Below the pieces are notes generated by a model. The model saw nothing but the letters and a program-made list of their open reading frames with translations, was not told the origin of the DNA and did no database searches. The position numbers and the translations under genes were made by a program. From Clostridiales bacterium (GTDB taxonomy: Bacteria > Bacillota > Clostridia > Peptostreptococcales > Anaerovoracaceae), in NCBI GenBank assembly GCA_028725765.1, contig JAQYRL010000053.1, forward strand, positions 1 to 45,308: a stretch of DNA of 45,308 bases, read 5' to 3'. This document shows positions 34,651 through 44,098 of this stretch, piece by piece; positions within the stretch are counted from its first letter, which is position 1, and each line of letters starts with the position of its first letter.

Positions 34651-35973
34651 CTATGCCTCCTCACCAACTAGATCATAATCATATGCATCTATTATTCTTA
34701 CATCCACGATGTCTCCAACCTTATGAGAATTTTTATCTTTAGTTGTAAATATTACAGAATTATCAATTTCAAAAGCGTCGTACTGCGTTCTTCCCACATA
34801 TCCATCATCTTCAATTTCATCTATAATTACAGGCATAATACGACCAATTTTTTCTTTGTTATTTTGTAAAGAAATGCCCATTTGTAAATTCATTATAGCA
34901 TCAAGTCTATCTTCTTTAATTTCTTCATCGACCTGATCTGGCATTTCCGCCGCTACTGTCCCCTCTTCACGTGAGTATTTGAACACTCCAAGTCGATCAA
35001 ATTTATTTGATTCAACGAAGTCATAGAGATTATTGAAATCGTCTTCATTCTCTCCAGGAAAACCAACAATCAGTGTAGTTCTTATATGAATACCTGGAAT
35101 TTTTTCACGAAGTTTATCGATAGTATTCTGAATTTCTGCCTCGGTAGTCCTTCTTCTCATAAGTTTAAGAACCTTATCTGAAGAATGCTGCAGAGGTATA
35201 TCTATGTATTTACAAATTTTTTCTTCGCTTGCAATGACATCAATAAGTTCATCAGTGATTCTCTCCTGATAGCAATACATAAGCCTAATCCACTGAATAC
35301 CTTCAATCTTGCAAAGTTTTCTTAAAAGATCGGGTAAAACAAAATCTCCGTAAAGATCCCTGCCGTAATAAGTTAAATCCTGTGCTATGAGGACAAGCTC
35401 CTTGCATCCAGCATTAGCTAATTTTTGTGCCTCCTTAAGAATATCCTCAATTGGAAGACTCCTAAATGGGCCTCTGATTTTTGGAATTATACAATATGCA
35501 CATCCATTATTACAGCCCTCTGCTATCTTAATGTGCATAGAATACGGATTCTCTGGCAACTTTCTTTCAAAATATTTTAGTGGGCCATGATCGTAAGATC
35601 TTGCAATTGATATTCGCTCCCCATCATATACCCTTTCAAGTATTTGAGGAAGTTTCTCATACTCATTTACGCCTACAAAACAGTCAACCTCCGGCATTTC
35701 TTCTGTCAATTCCTCGACATACCTTTGAGAAAGGCAACCCGATACTACAAGTTTTGTCTTTTTATTAGTCTCCTTTATGTTTGCCATTGAAAGAATTCTA
35801 TCTATGGATTCTCTTTTTGCATCATCTATGAATCCACAGGTATTAACGATAATTATATCCGCATCGATAGGATTGTCTATTATTTTGTGCCCAAATGACT
35901 CCAATGTAGCAGCTGCTTCTTGGCTGTCATTTATATTCTTCATGCAACCGAGTGTCTGTATATTGATTTTCAT
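34651..35973 (-). CDS. rimO: Ribosomal protein S12 methylthiotransferase
   Basis: A radical-SAM enzyme that methylthiolates Asp of S12. The 440 residues have the N-terminal UPF0004 domain with Cys in TLGCMKN, NTCGFID and SGCLSQR (first Fe-S cluster), the radical-SAM CNNGCAYCIIP motif (about residues 153-160), and a C-terminal TRAM domain (about 375-440). ACYCIP-like and VGFPGENEDDF features separate it from MiaB only moderately; ATGSQRY-like SGCLSQRY and gene context with ftsK and pgsA favour RimO. Confidence 0.93.
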   Translation of the reverse strand: MKINIQTLGCMKNINDSQEAAATLESFGHKIIDNPIDADIIIVNTCGFIDDAKRESIDRILSMANIKETNKKTKLVVSGCLSQRYVEELTEEMPEVDCFVGVNEYEKLPQILERVYDGERISIARSYDHGPLKYFERKLPENPYSMHIKIAEGCNNGCAYCIIPKIRGPFRSLPIEDILKEAQKLANAGCKELVLIAQDLTYYGRDLYGDFVLPDLLRKLCKIEGIQWIRLMYCYQERITDELIDVIASEEKICKYIDIPLQHSSDKVLKLMRRRTTEAEIQNTIDKLREKIPGIHIRTTLIVGFPGENEDDFNNLYDFVESNKFDRLGVFKYSREEGTVAAEMPDQVDEEIKEDRLDAIMNLQMGISLQNNKEKIGRIMPVIIDEIEDDGYVGRTQYDAFEIDNSVIFTTKDKNSHKVGDIVDVRIIDAYDYDLVGEEA

Positions 35974-35981
35974 AAACCCTC

Positions 35982-38513
35982 TTATTCTTCCGTTATGCTC
36001 ATCTGCTGAAATTCATCTTCAGTAAGTAATACTTGCCTTGGTTTGCTGCCATCCTGAGGACCAACTATTCCCCTTTCTTCCATTGCATCAACAATTCTTG
36101 CCGCTCTATTGTAGCCTATCCTAAATCGTCTTTGCAGCATGGAAACAGAAGCCTGACCAGCATTGATAACGCATTCTATAGCTTCGCTCATCAATTCATC
36201 GTCTTCATCGCCCTTAGATTGCTTTGGTGATAAATTGTCGTTTTCAATTGTTTTTATAACATCACCTGAGTATTCCACCTCTTCTACCTGAGATTTCACA
36301 TACTCAATTATATTATTTACTTCCTGATCCGAAATAAAACAACCTTGAACACGTTTAGGCTTTTTTATTCCCATAGGATTATATAGCATATCTCCATTAC
36401 CTACGAGTTTTTCGGCACCTGACATATCCAGGATTGTTCTTGAATCGAATTGCGAAGAAACTGCAAAAGCGATTCTAGATGGTATATTAGCTTTAATAAG
36501 CCCTGTGATAACGTCTACTGAAGGCCTTTGAGTTGCAACTACAATGTGCATACCAGCTGCTCTAGCTTTTTGAGCAAGTCTACAGATGGATTCTTCAACT
36601 TGAGAAGGAGCAGCCATCATAAGATCAGCTAGTTCGTCTACGATTATAACAATCTGTGGGAGTTTGTCGTCTTTGCTGCCCTGATGAATCATCTTTTCAT
36701 TATATGATTCAAGATCTCTTACTCCAAGTTTTGCAAATTTATTATATCTCTCGTTCATCTCCACAACAGCCCAATTAAGTGCTGCAGCGGCCTTTGCAGG
36801 CTCTGTAACGACAGGAATAAGCAAATGAGGTATACCATTGTAGTTACCAAGTTCTACAACTTTAGGATCAACTAAAATCAATTTTACCTCATCTGGCTTC
36901 GCCTTGTACAAAATACTTGCGATCATACTGTTAATGCAAACTGACTTTCCTGAGCCAGTTGATCCTGCAATTAAAAGATGCGGCATAGATTTGATATCAG
37001 AAACGATAGGATTTCCAGAGATATCTTTACCAACACCAAAGGCAATTTTGGATTTAGCAGATTTAAACACTCTTGAGGAAATCAATTCGCTGACCCTGAC
37101 CATATGTATACTGCCATTTTCAACTTCAATTCCAACAGCAGCTTTGCCTGGTATTGGAGCTTCTATTCTGATACTTTTTGCTCTTAAATTTAGTGCAATA
37201 TCATCTGCAAGACTAACAATTTTTGAAACTTTTACACCAACATTTGGCTGAATTTCATACCTTGTAATCGCAGGACCTTGGGTTACGTTAATAACTTTAG
37301 CGTCAACGTTAAAGCTGGATAGCGTATCCTCAAGATGTGCGGCCATAAACCTAAGCTGTCTTGTATCTACCTTATTTTCAGGTTCCGGAGGCACTAGCAA
37401 ATTAAGTGTAGGCAACTTATATCTAGTACTCGGTTTGGTCTTATTTAATTCATCTTCTGATAGAAACGCCTCTTTTGCCTCTTTGTTTGATATTGTTTTC
37501 TCAGGTTTTTTTATATCGTTATCGTTGGAGTTAGCAGGAAATTTTTCTTGAGTTCCTTCATTTTTATCAATATGATCAAACCTTAGTACATCTTGCCTGT
37601 TCTCCGTTTTTGAATCATCTATTTTTTCTGAATCGGATCCAAATATATCTGCATCACTTGTATATTTTAGAGTTCTTCCGCTGTTACTTAAATATGAAAA
37701 ATCAGAGTTTTTACCACTTTCAAAATCATATCTATAATCAATTAGTTCGCCGGAGTTAAGAAATGCTTCAGCTTCCATAGCTTTATTTCTTAATATCTCT
37801 TGCCTTAGTTTTTCTTCTCTTTCTTTTTCTTTTCGAAGTTCTTCGACCCTTATTCGTTCTGCTTCTTTTTTTTCTCTTTGTTCAGCCTTTTTTGTTGATA
37901 TTTTGTTTTCAATATTTCCAAAGCTAGATGATAAAGGTTTATTCCTTAGTAGCAAAACAGAAATAATAATACCAACTATACCAAAGATATAAAGCCCAAC
38001 CTTCCCTAATATTGAAACTATGAATCCTGATATTGCCATAGGAATCAACCCTCCGCTATCATAAGTTTTAGATAATTCGTAGTAATCTAGCAGAGAGTAT
38101 TTTGTATTATTTGCATCTACAAAACGTCCTGAATTTAATAATGAAAACAATAAAAATATAGCAAACATAAGCACGATCGTTTTTGTTGCAAAATTTCTTG
38201 TTTTTTTAATTATTAATATTATTCCTGAAATTAAGATGAAAAATGGTAGAGTAAGAGCTAAAATTCCAAAGCATCCTTTAAAAAGTAATGCTATGTTTTC
38301 ACCGACAATTCCTCCAGCATCAAATACTAATGCAGCAAATATAAATATACCTACTGCAATGAGAACAAATCCCCAAACTTCATATATAAGTTTGTTATTT
38401 GTGACATCTTCCTTGTGCACAGTTTTTTGATTGCTCGACTTCGTAACCGGCTTCATAGATTGAGTCCTACGCCTCTTTGATACATTATTAGAATTCCGTT
38501 TATTCGATGACAA
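35982..38513 (-). CDS. ftsK: DNA translocase FtsK/SpoIIIE
   Basis: Moves chromosomal DNA through the closing septum. The 843-residue protein has a basic cytoplasmic N-terminus, about four transmembrane helices (roughly 45-190), a charged coiled linker (about 205-370), the RecA-like motor with Walker A GSTGSGKS (about residue 515) and Walker B IVIIVDELADLM (about 628), and a C-terminal gamma winged-helix domain (about 765-830) that reads polar KOPS/SRS sequences. The start appears to be TTG at 38513 with AAAAGGGG seven bases upstream; the next ATG would remove about 19 residues. It fits with the XerS-like recombinase at the other end of the window. Confidence 0.95.
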   Translation of the reverse strand: MSSNKRNSNNVSKRRRTQSMKPVTKSSNQKTVHKEDVTNNKLIYEVWGFVLIAVGIFIFAALVFDAGGIVGENIALLFKGCFGILALTLPFFILISGIILIIKKTRNFATKTIVLMFAIFLLFSLLNSGRFVDANNTKYSLLDYYELSKTYDSGGLIPMAISGFIVSILGKVGLYIFGIVGIIISVLLLRNKPLSSSFGNIENKISTKKAEQREKKEAERIRVEELRKEKEREEKLRQEILRNKAMEAEAFLNSGELIDYRYDFESGKNSDFSYLSNSGRTLKYTSDADIFGSDSEKIDDSKTENRQDVLRFDHIDKNEGTQEKFPANSNDNDIKKPEKTISNKEAKEAFLSEDELNKTKPSTRYKLPTLNLLVPPEPENKVDTRQLRFMAAHLEDTLSSFNVDAKVINVTQGPAITRYEIQPNVGVKVSKIVSLADDIALNLRAKSIRIEAPIPGKAAVGIEVENGSIHMVRVSELISSRVFKSAKSKIAFGVGKDISGNPIVSDIKSMPHLLIAGSTGSGKSVCINSMIASILYKAKPDEVKLILVDPKVVELGNYNGIPHLLIPVVTEPAKAAAALNWAVVEMNERYNKFAKLGVRDLESYNEKMIHQGSKDDKLPQIVIIVDELADLMMAAPSQVEESICRLAQKARAAGMHIVVATQRPSVDVITGLIKANIPSRIAFAVSSQFDSRTILDMSGAEKLVGNGDMLYNPMGIKKPKRVQGCFISDQEVNNIIEYVKSQVEEVEYSGDVIKTIENDNLSPKQSKGDEDDELMSEAIECVINAGQASVSMLQRRFRIGYNRAARIVDAMEERGIVGPQDGSKPRQVLLTEDEFQQMSITEE

Positions 38514-38533
38514 TTTATTCCCCTTTTAAGATA

Positions 38534-38574
38534 AACAATTTATATTTTTTAATTGATAAAATATATAAATTGTT
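38534..38574. repeat. 12-bp perfect inverted repeat upstream of ftsK
   Basis: AACAATTTATAT (38534-38545) and its exact reverse complement (38563-38574) are separated by 17 nt. It lies between uppP and ftsK. With no T-run after it, it may be a weak terminator for uppP, an mRNA hairpin in the ftsK leader, or an operator. The remaining gap to 38624 holds nothing else that I can support. Confidence 0.5.
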
Positions 38575-38624
38575 AAAATGTTCTGTAATTATATATAGTA
38601 GTGCAGGTCTTTAGCTTAACAAGA

Positions 38625-39458
38625 TTAGAACAAAACAGAATAAATAAAAGTTCCCACACCTAAAATCCAAACATAATATGAAAAATATCTCATCCTATGT
38701 TTAGATACTATTCTAATCATTGTAGTGATTGCAAAATATCCAGAAATTGCAGCAACCAAAAATCCCACTATCATAGGCCCTATTGTTGACGGTTCAATGC
38801 CTGCTTTTATAGCTTTTGGAAATTCCAAAACAGCTGATCCTAGTATTGCAGGTATTGATATTAGAAACGCAAATTCAACCGCAAACTCTCTCTTTAATCC
38901 AGTCACAAGGCTTCCAACTATTGTTGAGCCTGATCTTGATATACCAGGCATTATAGCCAGCCCTTGGCATATTCCAACAAAAATTGCATTTCTATATTTC
39001 ATACCTTCGATTTCTTTTTTATTATTATTCAACTTTTCAGAAAAAAGAAGTATAAAACCAGTAATAATCCAGCATATTGAAATCACAGTAAGAGAACCGA
39101 AAATTCTGTCAATATAATCAGAAAATAACAAGCCCATAATTGCAGTAGGTATACTTGACACAATTATCATAATTCCTAATTTACGAATTGGTCTTTCCTC
39201 TATTTTCAAACCTTTACCAGTAAATATGTCTTTGAATAAGAGAAATAACTCTTTTATTAATGCATAAATATCCTCGTGATATACAATAAAAATTGAAACC
39301 AACGTGCCTATATGTAGCAGAACTGCAAAGAAGATTACTGAGTCTTCTTTGATTTCAAATAAATTTTCTAGAAGAGCCAAATGTCCAGAACTACTAATCG
39401 GTAGAAATTCTGAAAGGCCTTGCACCAAACCTAAAATTATTGCTTCAATATATCCCAT
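38625..39458 (-). CDS. uppP: Undecaprenyl-diphosphate phosphatase
   Basis: Recycles the lipid carrier of wall synthesis and can give bacitracin resistance. The 277-residue membrane protein has the two family motifs: QGLSEFLPISSSGHL at the start and PGISRSGSTIVG in the middle, with about eight hydrophobic helices. ATG 39458 has GGATAGGAG upstream; an in-frame TTG at 39476 is less likely. Confidence 0.95.
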   Translation of the reverse strand: MGYIEAIILGLVQGLSEFLPISSSGHLALLENLFEIKEDSVIFFAVLLHIGTLVSIFIVYHEDIYALIKELFLLFKDIFTGKGLKIEERPIRKLGIMIIVSSIPTAIMGLLFSDYIDRIFGSLTVISICWIITGFILLFSEKLNNNKKEIEGMKYRNAIFVGICQGLAIMPGISRSGSTIVGSLVTGLKREFAVEFAFLISIPAILGSAVLEFPKAIKAGIEPSTIGPMIVGFLVAAISGYFAITTMIRIVSKHRMRYFSYYVWILGVGTFIYSVLF

Positions 39459-39534
39459 ATATACTCCTATCCACAAATATATCTTTACATATAAATTAAA
39501 ATTTTAAACATATAAAGATATGACTTATATCCCC

Positions 39535-40632
39535 TTATCTATCTTTATTTGTAATATAACCTTTAGCTACAAGCGTTTCAGCACAGAGTACGGCCCCACC
39601 CGCAGCTCCTCTAAGGGTATTATGTGCTAATCCTATGAATTTGAAATCATAAACACTGTCTTCCCTAAGCCTTCCTACAGAAATTGCCATACCGTTTTCA
39701 CAGTCTACATCAAGCTTAACCTGAGGTCTGTCGTCTTCCCGCATGTAGTGTATAAATTGCTTTGGAGCACTTGGCAGATTTTCCCTTTGTGGAAATCCTT
39801 TAAATTTTATTAATTTCTCTATAAGTTCATCTTTGCATGGATGATTTTTAAATTTGATAAAAACGGATGCTGTATGACCATTCAAAACTGGAACTCTGAG
39901 GCATTGGCAAGTAATAGAAAGACCCTCTTTATTAACAATTTTGCCATTATTAACTTCTCCCAAGACCTTAAGAGGCTCTTTTTCACTCTTCTCTTCTTCA
40001 CCACCGATATATGGTATGATATTTTCGATCATTTCAGGCCACTCCTTAAAGGTTTTGCCTGCACCCGAAATTGCCTGATATGTCGATATTGCAAGTTCCT
40101 GAGGTTCATACTCCTTCCATGCGGCTAGAAGCGGTACATAAGCCTGAATTGAGCAATTTGGCTTAACAGCAACAAATCCCCTAGAAGTCCCTAGCCTTTT
40201 CTTCTGTGATTCTATTACTTCACAGTGATCATCATTAATCTCAGGAATAAGCATTGGAACATCTTCTGTCCACCTATGTGCACTATTGTTAGATACAACA
40301 GGCGTCTCTGTTTTTGCATAAGTATCTTCTATTTCTTTGATTTCGTCTTTTGGCATATCAACAGCACTAAAAACCATATCAACCAATGAAGAAACATTAT
40401 CGACATCATTTATATCCATCACCCTTAAATCCGCAACATTCGTAGGGATTTCTACATCCATCTTCCATCGTCCAGAAACAGCTTCTTTATAAGTTTTACC
40501 GGAACTTCTTTTGCTTGCCGCAAGTGCAGTAATTTCAAACCAAGGATGATCTGAAAGCAATGTTACAAATCGTTGCCCTACCATACCTGTTGCTCCAATA
40601 ATTCCAACTCTTATTTTTTTATTAAGTTTCAT
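39535..40632 (-). CDS. asd: Aspartate-semialdehyde dehydrogenase, long (archaeal/fungal-like) type
   Basis: Reduces aspartyl phosphate to the semialdehyde for lysine, threonine and methionine synthesis and the wall precursor DAP. The 365 residues start with RVGIIGATGMVGQRF (NADP loop); the active Cys is in VKPNCSIQAYV, and NGHTAS carries the catalytic-region His. Spacing and length suit the USG-1/archaeal-fungal subgroup rather than the ~330-residue Bacillus form. ATG 40632 follows AGGAGAA; the in-frame upstream start at 40662 has no site. Confidence 0.93.
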   Translation of the reverse strand: MKLNKKIRVGIIGATGMVGQRFVTLLSDHPWFEITALAASKRSSGKTYKEAVSGRWKMDVEIPTNVADLRVMDINDVDNVSSLVDMVFSAVDMPKDEIKEIEDTYAKTETPVVSNNSAHRWTEDVPMLIPEINDDHCEVIESQKKRLGTSRGFVAVKPNCSIQAYVPLLAAWKEYEPQELAISTYQAISGAGKTFKEWPEMIENIIPYIGGEEEKSEKEPLKVLGEVNNGKIVNKEGLSITCQCLRVPVLNGHTASVFIKFKNHPCKDELIEKLIKFKGFPQRENLPSAPKQFIHYMREDDRPQVKLDVDCENGMAISVGRLREDSVYDFKFIGLAHNTLRGAAGGAVLCAETLVAKGYITNKDR

Positions 40633-40663
40633 ATTAAATTCTCCTATCTGAAATAACACCAAT

Positions 40664-40692
40664 ATTATACACTAAAAGTGTTGATTTTTCAA
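40664..40692 (-). promoter_or_regulatory. asd promoter
   Basis: TTGAAA (40692-40687), 17-nt spacer and perfect TATAAT (40669-40664) on the minus strand, just beyond the rpmF terminator. The inverted repeat ACAC-N5-GTGT touches the -10 and could be an operator. No lysine riboswitch is visible in the short leader. Confidence 0.75.
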
Positions 40693-40694
40693 TA

Positions 40695-40751
40695 ATAAAA
40701 GGCCCCGTTATCAACTGAATTTCAATAGAATCGCAATTGAATTACGGGGTT
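40695..40751 (-). terminator. Terminator after rpmF
   Basis: AACCCCGT and ACGGGG-side arms (40744-40751 with 40701-40708) close a long hairpin whose inner part, ATTCAATTG with ATTGAAAT, also pairs. CCTTTTATTATT follows on the minus strand. Confidence 0.75.
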
Positions 40752-40783
40752 AATAAATTCCTTTTATTAGACGTTAATGATAA

Positions 40784-40972
40784 TTAAGCTTCTACAGGTT
40801 CAGCAATTACTTCCTTGCCGTCATAATAGTTGCAATTTGGGCAAACTCTGTGTGGAAGCTTAGGTTCATGACACTGTGGACAAATTGAAAGTCCAGGATT
40901 AGCCTTCTTCATATTAGGTGTTCTTCTGCTGTCTCTCTTAGCTTTAGAAGTTCTCCTCTTTGGAACTGCCAT
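40784..40972 (-). CDS. rpmF: Ribosomal protein bL32
   Basis: The 62-residue protein begins [17 protein letters not shown] and has two zinc-binding pairs, CPQC and CPNC (C+ form). The ATG at 40972 follows AAGGAGG by 8 bases. The YceD/DUF177 gene that usually sits before rpmF is missing; ackA is the direct upstream neighbour. Confidence 0.97.
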   Translation of the reverse strand: MAVPKRRTSKAKRDSRRTPNMKKANPGLSICPQCHEPKLPHRVCPNCNYYDGKEVIAEPVEA

Positions 40973-41009
40973 ATTATACACCTCCTTAAAATCTTTTAAT
41001 AACTTTGTA

Positions 41010-41039
41010 ATTATAACCTTAAATACTGCTTTATGTCAA
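41010..41039 (-). promoter_or_regulatory. rpmF promoter
   Basis: Perfect TTGACA (41039-41034), 18-nt spacer and perfect TATAAT (41015-41010), right after the ackA stop. A strong promoter that explains independent L32 synthesis. Confidence 0.8.
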
Positions 41040-41042
41040 GAA

Positions 41043-42242
41043 CTAAAGTGCTGACACAATTTCGTATGTATCTCTAGCAATCATCAACTCTTCATTTGTT
41101 GGTATCAGAAGGATTTTCACCTTAGAGTCATCAGTTGAGATTACCTTCTCCTGACCTCTTACTTTGTTCTTCATAAGGTCAAGTTTAATTCCAAGATTAC
41201 CCATTTCATTACAGATATGAGCCCTCATCTCTGCACTGTTTTCTCCTACACCTGCTGTAAATACAAGAGCATCAAGACCATTCATTTCAGCAATATATGC
41301 CCCTATGTAAAATCTAACTTTCTGACAAAATACCCTAAGAGCTAGTTCTGCTCTTTCATTTCCTTCAGCAACAGCTTCTTCCAAATCACGGAAATCGCTT
41401 GATATTCCAGAAATACCGAGTACCCCTGACTTCTTGTTTAAAATATCGTTAACAACGCCCTGCGGCAAGTTCTCTTTCTTTCTTATATACGTTACGATTG
41501 CAGGGTCAATATCTCCACTTCTTGTACCCATTACAAGACCTTGAAGAGGGGTGAATCCCATTGATGTATCAACAACTTTACCATATTTGATTGCAGATAC
41601 TGACGCTCCATTTCCAAGGTGACATGTGATTATCTTAAGATCATTAATATTGATATTAAGAATTGATGAAGCTCTCTGTGCTACATATTTATGAGATGTG
41701 CCGTGGAAGCCATATTTCCTAATGCCATATTTTGTATAATATTCATATGGAAGAGCATATAAATAATTTTGTGGAGGCATAGTTTGGTGAAATGCGGTAT
41801 CAAAAACGCCTACCATAGGTGTATTTGGCATAAGTTCCTGACATGCATGAATACCGAGCAAATTTGGTGGATTATGTAGTGGAGCCAGCTCAACACACTC
41901 TTCTAGAGCTTTAAGAACGCTGTCATCAATCAATACAGAGGTAGCATATTTTTCTCCAGCATGTACAACTCTATGGCCTACAGCACCTATTTCATCCATT
42001 GACTTAACCACACCCTGTTCAGGATCCTGAATCATAGCAAGAACTTGAGCAATTGCATCCTTGTGGTCCTTCATCTCGATTTCTTTTTTAATCTTGTCAT
42101 GTCCAAACTTGGTATGATTTATTACAGAGCCTTCCATACCGATTCTTTCAACAAGACCTTTGCAAAGAAGCTGCTCATTTGTCATATCAAGAACCTGATA
42201 CTTAAGTGAGGAACTTCCGCAGTTAATTACCAAAACTTTCAT
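41043..42242 (-). CDS. ackA: Acetate kinase
   Basis: Interconverts acetyl phosphate + ADP and acetate + ATP, the energy step of fermentation. The 399 residues show [10 protein letters not shown] at the start, [26 protein letters not shown]-like CHLGNGASV and the ASKHA-fold [10 protein letters not shown]. pta is not adjacent. GGAGGAGAAAA precedes the ATG and a good promoter lies upstream. Confidence 0.97.
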   Translation of the reverse strand: MKVLVINCGSSSLKYQVLDMTNEQLLCKGLVERIGMEGSVINHTKFGHDKIKKEIEMKDHKDAIAQVLAMIQDPEQGVVKSMDEIGAVGHRVVHAGEKYATSVLIDDSVLKALEECVELAPLHNPPNLLGIHACQELMPNTPMVGVFDTAFHQTMPPQNYLYALPYEYYTKYGIRKYGFHGTSHKYVAQRASSILNININDLKIITCHLGNGASVSAIKYGKVVDTSMGFTPLQGLVMGTRSGDIDPAIVTYIRKKENLPQGVVNDILNKKSGVLGISGISSDFRDLEEAVAEGNERAELALRVFCQKVRFYIGAYIAEMNGLDALVFTAGVGENSAEMRAHICNEMGNLGIKLDLMKNKVRGQEKVISTDDSKVKILLIPTNEELMIARDTYEIVSAL

Positions 42243-42293
42243 TTTTCTCCTCCATATTCCTATAAGTTACAATATCATTATTTTTACAAAAAA

Positions 42294-42322
42294 ATTATAC
42301 AGCAAAATATATTCAAATTCAA
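42294..42322 (-). promoter_or_regulatory. ackA promoter
   Basis: TTGAAT (42322-42317), 17-nt spacer and perfect TATAAT (42299-42294) on the minus strand, giving a leader of about 45 bases. Confidence 0.75.
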
Positions 42323-42333
42323 CAATAGCAAAT

Positions 42334-43500
42334 TTAGGGTTGTATTTCTATAAATTGTGGATTCATAACAAATTCACAATTCTTATATAGATCATTTGAC
42401 ATCAAAATATTATAGATATCAGTTGCCCTTATCTCTTCTTCAGAAATAGTTTTAAGCGATTCGTCTAAATTGATATAATTGGTCTTTATTCCATCTAAAA
42501 ATCCAATATTAATTTTATTATTTTTTATTTCTTTTAGGTATCTAGCGCCTTTTGTATTAAATGCTAACGGATATATAAGATTATACCCACAAGCATTGCT
42601 ATCATATGGCATATCTACACCCATTAATATAGAAATTAGAAATCTTCGAACACGTGCCCTTGTATGCATCTTATTAACCAAAATATTTTCTATATCTTGT
42701 GTATTTTTAGCCGTTCGCCATTCCTTCTTCAGGGTGTTATACAGTTCAAAATCATAAGTTGATTTAGTCTGAAGAAAATCATTAGAAATTACTGCAGACA
42801 TCTTTGAAGCTAAAACAGCAAAAAACCTATCTTGCAGCGATTGAAGCAAGTCAGGATTTTGTGAATAAAAATTATCTCGAATTATCGAAGCTGATAAATT
42901 ATGTTCTAATCCAATGCGTTTTACAACGAAAAAATCACCATCATAACTAATCTTCTTAGACGATAGGATATAGTCTATTCCAAGTATATCATTGGGAGCG
43001 ATAGAGAATTTTCCACTAAAATTCGACTCTGAAAATAGATACGAATCTACAAGCCTACTTTTCAAAAATTCATCTCTTGCCTTAGGGAATGAAATCCCAT
43101 CTTTTACTCTTGATGCGGCATATTCATTTAACTGAGATGAATTATCATACAAAACATTTGCAATCTCAAGTATTTTGTTTAAATCTCCAATTTCGGAACC
43201 AAATGCAATTGTATTGACCCCTAGTGAATTTAAAATTTCGATCGCGCCATATGAGAAAAAATAGCTGCTCGCATTGCTAAATCTAGTTGGAAGTTGTACA
43301 ACCAAATCAATTCCGTTTTCAACAGCAACCCGGCTTCTTCTCCACTTGTCATATAGAGCCGGCTCTCCCCTTTGTACAAAGTTCCCGCTCATCACCGATA
43401 TTAAAAGACTATCAGGATACTTTTCTTTGATCTTATCGATCAAGTAGCCATGCCCACCATGGAAAGGATTAAATTCAGCAACAATACCGACAACATGCAT
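42334..43500 (-). CDS. tmcAL: tRNA(Met) cytidine acetate ligase
   Basis: The family activates acetate with ATP to form acetyl-AMP and acetylates C34 of elongator tRNA-Met. The 388-residue protein has the nucleotidyltransferase start GIVAEFNPFHGGHGYLI with its HxGH motif, SVMSGNFVQRGEPAL, and the LVVQLPTRFSNAS segment. Formerly annotated as YlbM nucleotidyltransferase. It starts 1 bp after the coiled-coil gene stop, with no good Shine-Dalgarno, so translation is probably coupled; ackA is downstream. Confidence 0.93.
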   Translation of the reverse strand: MHVVGIVAEFNPFHGGHGYLIDKIKEKYPDSLLISVMSGNFVQRGEPALYDKWRRSRVAVENGIDLVVQLPTRFSNASSYFFSYGAIEILNSLGVNTIAFGSEIGDLNKILEIANVLYDNSSQLNEYAASRVKDGISFPKARDEFLKSRLVDSYLFSESNFSGKFSIAPNDILGIDYILSSKKISYDGDFFVVKRIGLEHNLSASIIRDNFYSQNPDLLQSLQDRFFAVLASKMSAVISNDFLQTKSTYDFELYNTLKKEWRTAKNTQDIENILVNKMHTRARVRRFLISILMGVDMPYDSNACGYNLIYPLAFNTKGARYLKEIKNNKINIGFLDGIKTNYINLDESLKTISEEEIRATDIYNILMSNDLYKNCEFVMNPQFIEIQP

Positions 43501-43501
43501 C

Positions 43502-44038
43502 TTAGTCGAGTTTTTTTCCTTCTCTTACAGTAGATTCTGCCAGTGAAATTACTTCCTGTCTATTAATATTAATGGTTTCATTTGCTTCTGAAAAAGTTTG
43601 CTCAATAGAATTTACCATGTCTCTGAATTTCGAAACATAGATACCATCAAGTTGCTCAGCCATGTTGAATAACATTTTGTCAACGTATTCAAATGTTTTA
43701 ATTTTTAAATCTCTGCAGTATACCTCGGATTCAAGTGTGATTTGAGTAGCTCTTTCCTTGGCCTTTTTTGTAATAATATCATCTTCTACTAGGTCCGAAG
43801 CCAACTTATTAGCATTTGCAATTATCTGCTTTGCATTCTGCTCTGCTTCACTCAAAATCATATCTTTGTTTTTATTAATCCACATCGCTTCTGTAAGGTC
43901 ATCTGGAAGTGCCTCGCTGATACTGCTGATAAGTTCAAGGAATTCTTCTCTATCGACCATAACCTTGTTAGTCAACAAAACATTCTTCGGCGTTTCAATT
44001 TTTTCATGCATTTCTGCAAGCATTTCTAATACTGTCAT
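43502..44038 (-). CDS. Coiled-coil protein of unknown function (DivIVA / ATPase subunit H-like)
   Basis: This 178-residue protein is soluble, acidic and almost all helical. Residues about 60-115 contain an alanine- and glutamate-rich heptad stretch (EAEQNAKQIIANANKLASD) like those in DivIVA or V-type ATPase subunit H, which explains 'ATPase' labels for similar clostridial proteins. No catalytic motif is visible, so enzyme activity is unlikely. The gene has its own consensus promoter and GGAGAGG site, and is coupled to tmcAL. A structural or scaffold role is a guess. Confidence 0.75.
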   Translation of the reverse strand: MTVLEMLAEMHEKIETPKNVLLTNKVMVDREEFLELISSISEALPDDLTEAMWINKNKDMILSEAEQNAKQIIANANKLASDLVEDDIITKKAKERATQITLESEVYCRDLKIKTFEYVDKMLFNMAEQLDGIYVSKFRDMVNSIEQTFSEANETININRQEVISLAESTVREGKKLD

Positions 44039-44069
44039 CTTGCACCTCTCCTAAATATTATATTAATTA

Positions 44070-44098
44070 ATTATACAGTAAAAAAACATTACATTCAA
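44070..44098 (-). promoter_or_regulatory. Promoter for the coiled-coil gene and tmcAL
   Basis: TTGAAT (44098-44093), 17-nt spacer and perfect TATAAT (44075-44070) on the minus strand. The -35 overlaps the coaD stop codon. Confidence 0.75.
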
